Origin: Deltaproteobacteria bacterium
Lineage (GTDB): Bacteria > Desulfobacterota > Deferrisomatia > Deferrisomatales > BM512
DNA length: 42,565 nucleotides
NCBI GenBank assembly: GCA_002869015.1
Contig: PKTT01000006.1
Coordinates: 137,120-179,684, forward strand
Reading direction: 5' to 3'
The position numbers and the translations under genes are program-made. The notes under the pieces were generated by a model. The model worked only from the letters and a program-made list of their open reading frames with translations. It did not search any database and was not told where the DNA came from. Positions 39,347-42,565 of the stretch are shown in pieces. How positions within the stretch are numbered: position 1 is the first letter of the stretch; every line of letters begins with the position of its first letter.

Positions 39347-40987
39347 CTATTTCTTTAGTATTGCTTGCGCCTCTTCATCCAAGGCGTCGGTCATGTACTG
39401 TATGCCGGTGACCGCCTCCGTCTCACGGTTGGCGCTCATAAGCTCATCGCGGGATATCTCTGAGAGGTTGAACTTCCGGGCGCCCGCCAGAAACTGCTGG
39501 AGCCCACAGGCGAGCTTGTCGGCGTAGCCGTACATCGCCACCGCGCCAAAAGGTATCTTCTCCATCTCGTCTGCGCCCACCTTGTTTTTCACCTCTTCCC
39601 AGCCGGCGAAGATTTCCTCGGGGTAGTTTCCCACTTCCTTGACGGAAGATGGCAGCGTGTCCCAGTTGCCATTAACCTTGGAGCGGTTATCTGGCTTAAA
39701 TACACCCTCGATATTTGAGCCAAGGTAGCCGGGGATCATCGGCGCACGGCCCATGCATACCAGTTTGGTGAAGGGTGCACCTAGGGCCATTGCTTTGAAG
39801 ATGTGATCCTCGCGGGCAAAACCGCCAGCGAATGCGATATCCGGCACATCAATGCCGCGACTATCGAGCACCTTGCAGTATTCGTATGCTTTTGAGTGAA
39901 GCTCAAGGGATGGCACACCCCAATGCTCCATCATGTTCCAGGGGGACATGCCAGTACCACCGCCTGCACCGTCGATAGTCAAGAGGTCAAGCTTGCAATC
40001 AGCCGCATAGCGGATCGCCATCGCAAGCGCCTCATTGCCGTAGGCGCCCGTTTTAAGAGAAATACGTTTATAGCCAAGTTTCCTCAGATACTCGACCGAT
40101 TCCTTGAAGTCCTCCTCGACCCCGTCAGTATCGTCGATGTTCGTGCCACCTAAGCGTGAGTGACGGGCGAAGGAGTTAATGGCGTGGTGCTTAAAGGCTT
40201 CCTCCACTACGGGATCGTAGGGGTCAGGGTCTACGACATAACCGCGATCCTTTAGGAACTTGGCATACTCGATGTCAGTGACCTGAATCTCTCCGCCTAT
40301 ATCTTTAGCACCCTGCCCCCATTTGAGTTCGATAATCACTTTGTCGCCGTATTTAGCGATGAGATACTCGGCGACGCCATTTCTAGTGTCCTCAACGTTC
40401 ATCTGGACGATTATCGCCCCGTAGCCATCATGGTAGCGGAGGAAGGTGTCAACACGACGCTCCAGTTCGGGTGCTTTAATAATCTTGCCGCCTTCCATCA
40501 CCGACTCTTTGTCCACCCCTACCACATTCTCGCCGACTACAATGGGGATGCCGCAAAGAGCGGAGCCCACTGCGAAAGAGTCCCAATACTTTGCTGCGAT
40601 GAATGTGGAGCCGAGGGCGCCTGTCATCATAGGAACGCGGCACTTTGTTTTAATTTGGCCCCCGAAGGAGGTAGTAATGTCAACGTTGGGAAAGACGCAA
40701 TCATCAGGGTCGTTGGAGAGCCCGGGAGCAAGGCCATTGGCCCCGTAAGCGTACCCTTGGATTCGGAGCGCGTGGTATCCAACGCCTAGCGAGGTTATGT
40801 TGGAGGAGCCGGAGGTGATGGAACCGAAGTCACGTGGGTAGAGGAGCTTACGGCCCACCAGCGAGGAGAGCCACGTCTCGCACTTTCCTTTGCAATCGCT
40901 CTTGCATAGGGTGCAAAGGCCCGACTCGCAAGGGTCGCCGCGATTTACCGTTCCCAAGGCATCATTCTTCTTGTTGTACTGGGTCAT
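39347..40987 (-). CDS. FMN-binding glutamate synthase family protein with N-terminal cysteine cluster
   Basis: From ATG 40987 (AAGGAT-AGGAAT ahead) the protein has 546 residues; an upstream ATG at 41041 lies in the operator region. Residues 20-36 have C20, C25, C28, C32 and C36, a compact possible metal or iron-sulfur site. The rest is the FMN-binding barrel of glutamate synthase large subunit (GltB2-like): KWGQGAKDIGGEIQ, ISLKTGAYGNEALAMAIRYAADCKLDLLTIDGAGGGTGMSPW, IAFAGGFAREDHIFKAMALGA. No glutaminase domain is present. The role may be glutamate synthesis with a partner or a distinct oxidoreduction. It is divergent from NrpR. Confidence 0.88.
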   Translation of the reverse strand: MTQYNKKNDALGTVNRGDPCESGLCTLCKSDCKGKCETWLSSLVGRKLLYPRDFGSITSGSSNITSLGVGYHALRIQGYAYGANGLAPGLSNDPDDCVFPNVDITTSFGGQIKTKCRVPMMTGALGSTFIAAKYWDSFAVGSALCGIPIVVGENVVGVDKESVMEGGKIIKAPELERRVDTFLRYHDGYGAIIVQMNVEDTRNGVAEYLIAKYGDKVIIELKWGQGAKDIGGEIQVTDIEYAKFLKDRGYVVDPDPYDPVVEEAFKHHAINSFARHSRLGGTNIDDTDGVEEDFKESVEYLRKLGYKRISLKTGAYGNEALAMAIRYAADCKLDLLTIDGAGGGTGMSPWNMMEHWGVPSLELHSKAYEYCKVLDSRGIDVPDIAFAGGFAREDHIFKAMALGAPFTKLVCMGRAPMIPGYLGSNIEGVFKPDNRSKVNGNWDTLPSSVKEVGNYPEEIFAGWEEVKNKVGADEMEKIPFGAVAMYGYADKLACGLQQFLAGARKFNLSEISRDELMSANRETEAVTGIQYMTDALDEEAQAILKK

Positions 40988-41002
40988 ATTCCTATCCTTT
41001 TT

Positions 41003-41008
41003 CGGCAA
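41003..41008. promoter_or_regulatory. CGGCAA half-site
   Basis: CGGCAA matches one arm of the palindromes at 41119 and 41161. It lies 16 bases outside the glutamate-synthase-like start. Confidence 0.4.
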
Positions 41009-41024
41009 ATTAAAAGTATCTATT

Positions 41025-41030
41025 CGGCAA
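41025..41030. promoter_or_regulatory. CGGCAA half-site
   Basis: Same half-site as at 41003, 22 bases away, in the same orientation. Both are in the leader of the minus-strand gene. Confidence 0.4.
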
Positions 41031-41118
41031 GCATATGCCATATAATCTTAGAATTCTTTTTTTATTTGAGAGCGCTCGTCAAGGCATTTTCTAGGGCTTT
41101 ATAAGATAAATTACATCT

Positions 41119-41132
41119 CGGCAAAATTGCCG
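41119..41132. promoter_or_regulatory. Putative NrpR operator 1
   Basis: CGGCAA-AA-TTGCCG: six-base arms perfectly inverted around two bases. An identical copy follows at 41161. Confidence 0.75.
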
Positions 41133-41160
41133 TTTGCATAATCGCCAAGGTGTTAAATTG

Positions 41161-41174
41161 CGGCAAAATTGCCG
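41161..41174. promoter_or_regulatory. Putative NrpR operator 2
   Basis: Identical 14-bp palindrome starting 42 bp (four helical turns) after operator 1 and ending 39 bases before the NrpR start. Repressors bound at both could contact each other on one DNA face. Confidence 0.75.
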
Positions 41175-41213
41175 GAATAGATAATTGGCTGTACCGGCTA
41201 AAAAGGAGGGGGC

Positions 41214-42239
41214 ATGACCACCAAACGAGACCGCAAGCGCCGCCTGATACTCGAAGCGCTAACGACCTTAACTCCCCCCGCTTCAACCGCTGCCATCTGC
41301 GCAGAGCTTAACTCACGCGGCGTGGACGTATCCGAGAGGACTATCCGCGACTACGTCTCCAAACTCAGGGAGGACGGTTTGACGGAGGCTATTGGCAGGA
41401 AAGGGCACAAGCTCACCAAGGATGGACACAAGGAACTCGACGCCTCCACTGCCCTCGACCGGGTGGGATTTCTCTCAGCCAAGATAGACAAGATGACCTA
41501 CCAGATGTCCTTCGACATAACGAACAGGCGCGGTACGGTGGTCGTAAATACCTCATTACTCTACCCCGAGCAATTGGCGAGCTGCGCGGATGAGATATGC
41601 AAGGTCTTCGAGAAGGGCTACGCGATGGGGCATTTGATGACGCTCCTCGAACCTGGCGAGAGTATAGGCCCCTACACAATCCCAGAAGGTATGGTGGGTT
41701 TTTGCACCGTCTGCTCCATAACACTCAATGGCGTGCTGCTCAAATACGGCATCCCCACCCGCTCCCGCTTCGGTGGCCTTCTGGAACTAAAAGGGGGCAA
41801 GGCGACGCGTTTTCTGGAGATCATCACCTACGACGGTACCTCCATCGACCCGCTGGAGGTCTTCATACGTTCGGGCATGACCAACTATCTCGGAGCGATA
41901 CGAGACGGCAACGGCTGTATCGGCGCGTCCTTCAGGGAGATACCAGCGGATAGCCGTGAGACCGTGGTGCTACTGGCAGAAAAGCTGGACAGGATAGGGC
42001 TAGGCGCGTTCATGGAGATAGGCAGGCCGCGCCTCCCAATCTATGGCATACCAGTTGGCGAGGGTCACGCCGGGGCGGTGGTGGTCGGCGGGCTCAACCC
42101 AATCTCAATCGTAGAAGAGATCGGCAACCGAGTAGTATCCCGCGCCATGAGCGGCCTGCTCGAATACAACCGCTTATTTCACTACAGCGAATTCAAAGAC
42201 AGGTTAAGGGGATTATTGGTACCTACAGCGATTGAGTGA
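41214..42239 (+). CDS. NrpR-type transcriptional regulator
   Basis: The 341-residue protein has a winged-helix N-terminus (KRRLILEALTTL ... VSERTIRDYVSKLREDGLTEAIGRKGHKLT, about 1-65) and one NrpR domain (DUF128), recognised by LMTLLEPGESIGPYTIPEGMVGFCTVCSITLNGVLLKYGIPTRSRFGGLLE and later GLGAFMEIGRPRLPIYGIPVGEGHAGAVVVGGLNP. In methanogens NrpR represses nitrogen-assimilation genes until 2-oxoglutarate rises. AAGGAGGG precedes ATG 41214. It is divergent from a glutamate synthase family gene, and two palindromes lie between, so nitrogen-status control of that gene is likely. Some homologues have two NrpR domains; this has one. Confidence 0.92.
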   Translation: MTTKRDRKRRLILEALTTLTPPASTAAICAELNSRGVDVSERTIRDYVSKLREDGLTEAIGRKGHKLTKDGHKELDASTALDRVGFLSAKIDKMTYQMSFDITNRRGTVVVNTSLLYPEQLASCADEICKVFEKGYAMGHLMTLLEPGESIGPYTIPEGMVGFCTVCSITLNGVLLKYGIPTRSRFGGLLELKGGKATRFLEIITYDGTSIDPLEVFIRSGMTNYLGAIRDGNGCIGASFREIPADSRETVVLLAEKLDRIGLGAFMEIGRPRLPIYGIPVGEGHAGAVVVGGLNPISIVEEIGNRVVSRAMSGLLEYNRLFHYSEFKDRLRGLLVPTAIE

Positions 42240-42565
42240 ATAAGTCTCTCAAATTTTAAGCTTGCGCAAGAAGCAAGGGGCACAGTTAAATTACTGTACA
42301 CATTCTAGTTTGTTCATAAACGTTAATTTCTGACACGTAAGGCCACCTAAATAGGTTGCCTTTTCATATGCCAACGCTTTTACCACTCATTTATACAATT
42401 CCGACTACATGCCCGAACCTAAGGCTCTATAAAATCTAGACTATCGGTGGCGTTTAATTTGGATTCCTTGTCATATTCCTTAAACTGCCATAAACTTAGC
42501 ACCACTTCCTTTATGCTCCACATATGCAAGTAGGGGTTTATGTTGACATGGCTTCACTTCCCAAT
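42240..42565. other. Intergenic region at window end, no gene seen
   Basis: This AT-rich stretch after the NrpR-type gene shows no open frame with a convincing start or recognisable RNA. A TTGACA near 42543 could belong to a promoter beyond the window. Confidence 0.5.

Noticed and set aside
38897-39358. 153-codon plus-strand frame in the scar-like region
   Set aside because: No ribosome site, basic and unlike-protein composition, and it runs through the terminator of the opposite gene.

Overview
The window reads as ordinary, densely coded chromosome from a Gram-negative, probably anaerobic or facultatively anaerobic bacterium of about 50-55% GC. The mix of an SdhABC/fumarate-reductase operon, hybrid cluster protein, NapH-like polyferredoxin, sigma-54 regulation, a glutamate-synthase-like enzyme beside an NrpR-type regulator, and two fatty-acid oxidation loci fits a deltaproteobacterial (Desulfobacterota-like) lineage. 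That placement is an inference from gene content; there is no rRNA or other marker to settle it. No tRNA, rRNA, CRISPR array, intact insertion sequence or prophage was seen.

Layout. 1-2582: end of a succinate dehydrogenase/fumarate reductase cytochrome b gene, then the flavoprotein and iron-sulfur subunits. 2650-9360: small and mixed genes (zinc-ribbon membrane peptide, ABM-fold protein, AEC transporter, secreted unknown, DUF3795 protein, thioredoxin-like/FMN-binding-like protein, sodium:solute symporter, SO_0444-type permease). 9524-12709: aminotransferase, RsgA GTPase, OmpA-type lipoprotein. 12710-17852: thioesterase, pirin, an M48 peptidase joined to a pilin-like segment, a cysteine-tailed membrane peptide, and a Na/Pi cotransporter-PhoU operon. 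18168-22418: PAS sigma-54 activator, MetE-like protein and hybrid cluster protein. 22487-25251: two CoA-transferase subunits with a membrane polyferredoxin. 25443-31743: mixed genes including a MarR regulator, an acyl-CoA dehydrogenase and a very small ferredoxin. 31950-38516: SulP transporter, QueG-like iron-sulfur protein, and a TetR / acyl-CoA dehydrogenase / thiolase locus. 38517-39346: mostly non-coding, G-rich, scar-like stretch. 39347-42239: FMN-binding glutamate synthase family protein divergent from an NrpR-type regulator.

The most informative signals are regulatory. (1) A perfect inverted repeat with BirA (biotin repressor) type half-sites overlaps the predicted promoter of the sodium:solute symporter at 6953, suggesting a Na+-coupled biotin or related-vitamin transporter. 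(2) GTTAC-N6-GTAAC palindromes lie in the leader and at the 3' end of the sigma-54 activator gene, followed by a good -24/-12 promoter, so the activator probably drives the MetE-like and hybrid cluster protein genes. (3) Two identical CGGCAA-AA-TTGCCG palindromes exactly 42 bp apart sit between the NrpR gene and the glutamate-synthase-like gene. (4) The MarR and TetR regulators each have dyads at their own promoter and a related site before an acyl-CoA dehydrogenase gene. At the protein level the standouts are a 58-residue ferredoxin in which the second cysteine of both cluster motifs is replaced (Ser and Asp), and the M48 peptidase with an internal type IV pilin-like helix.
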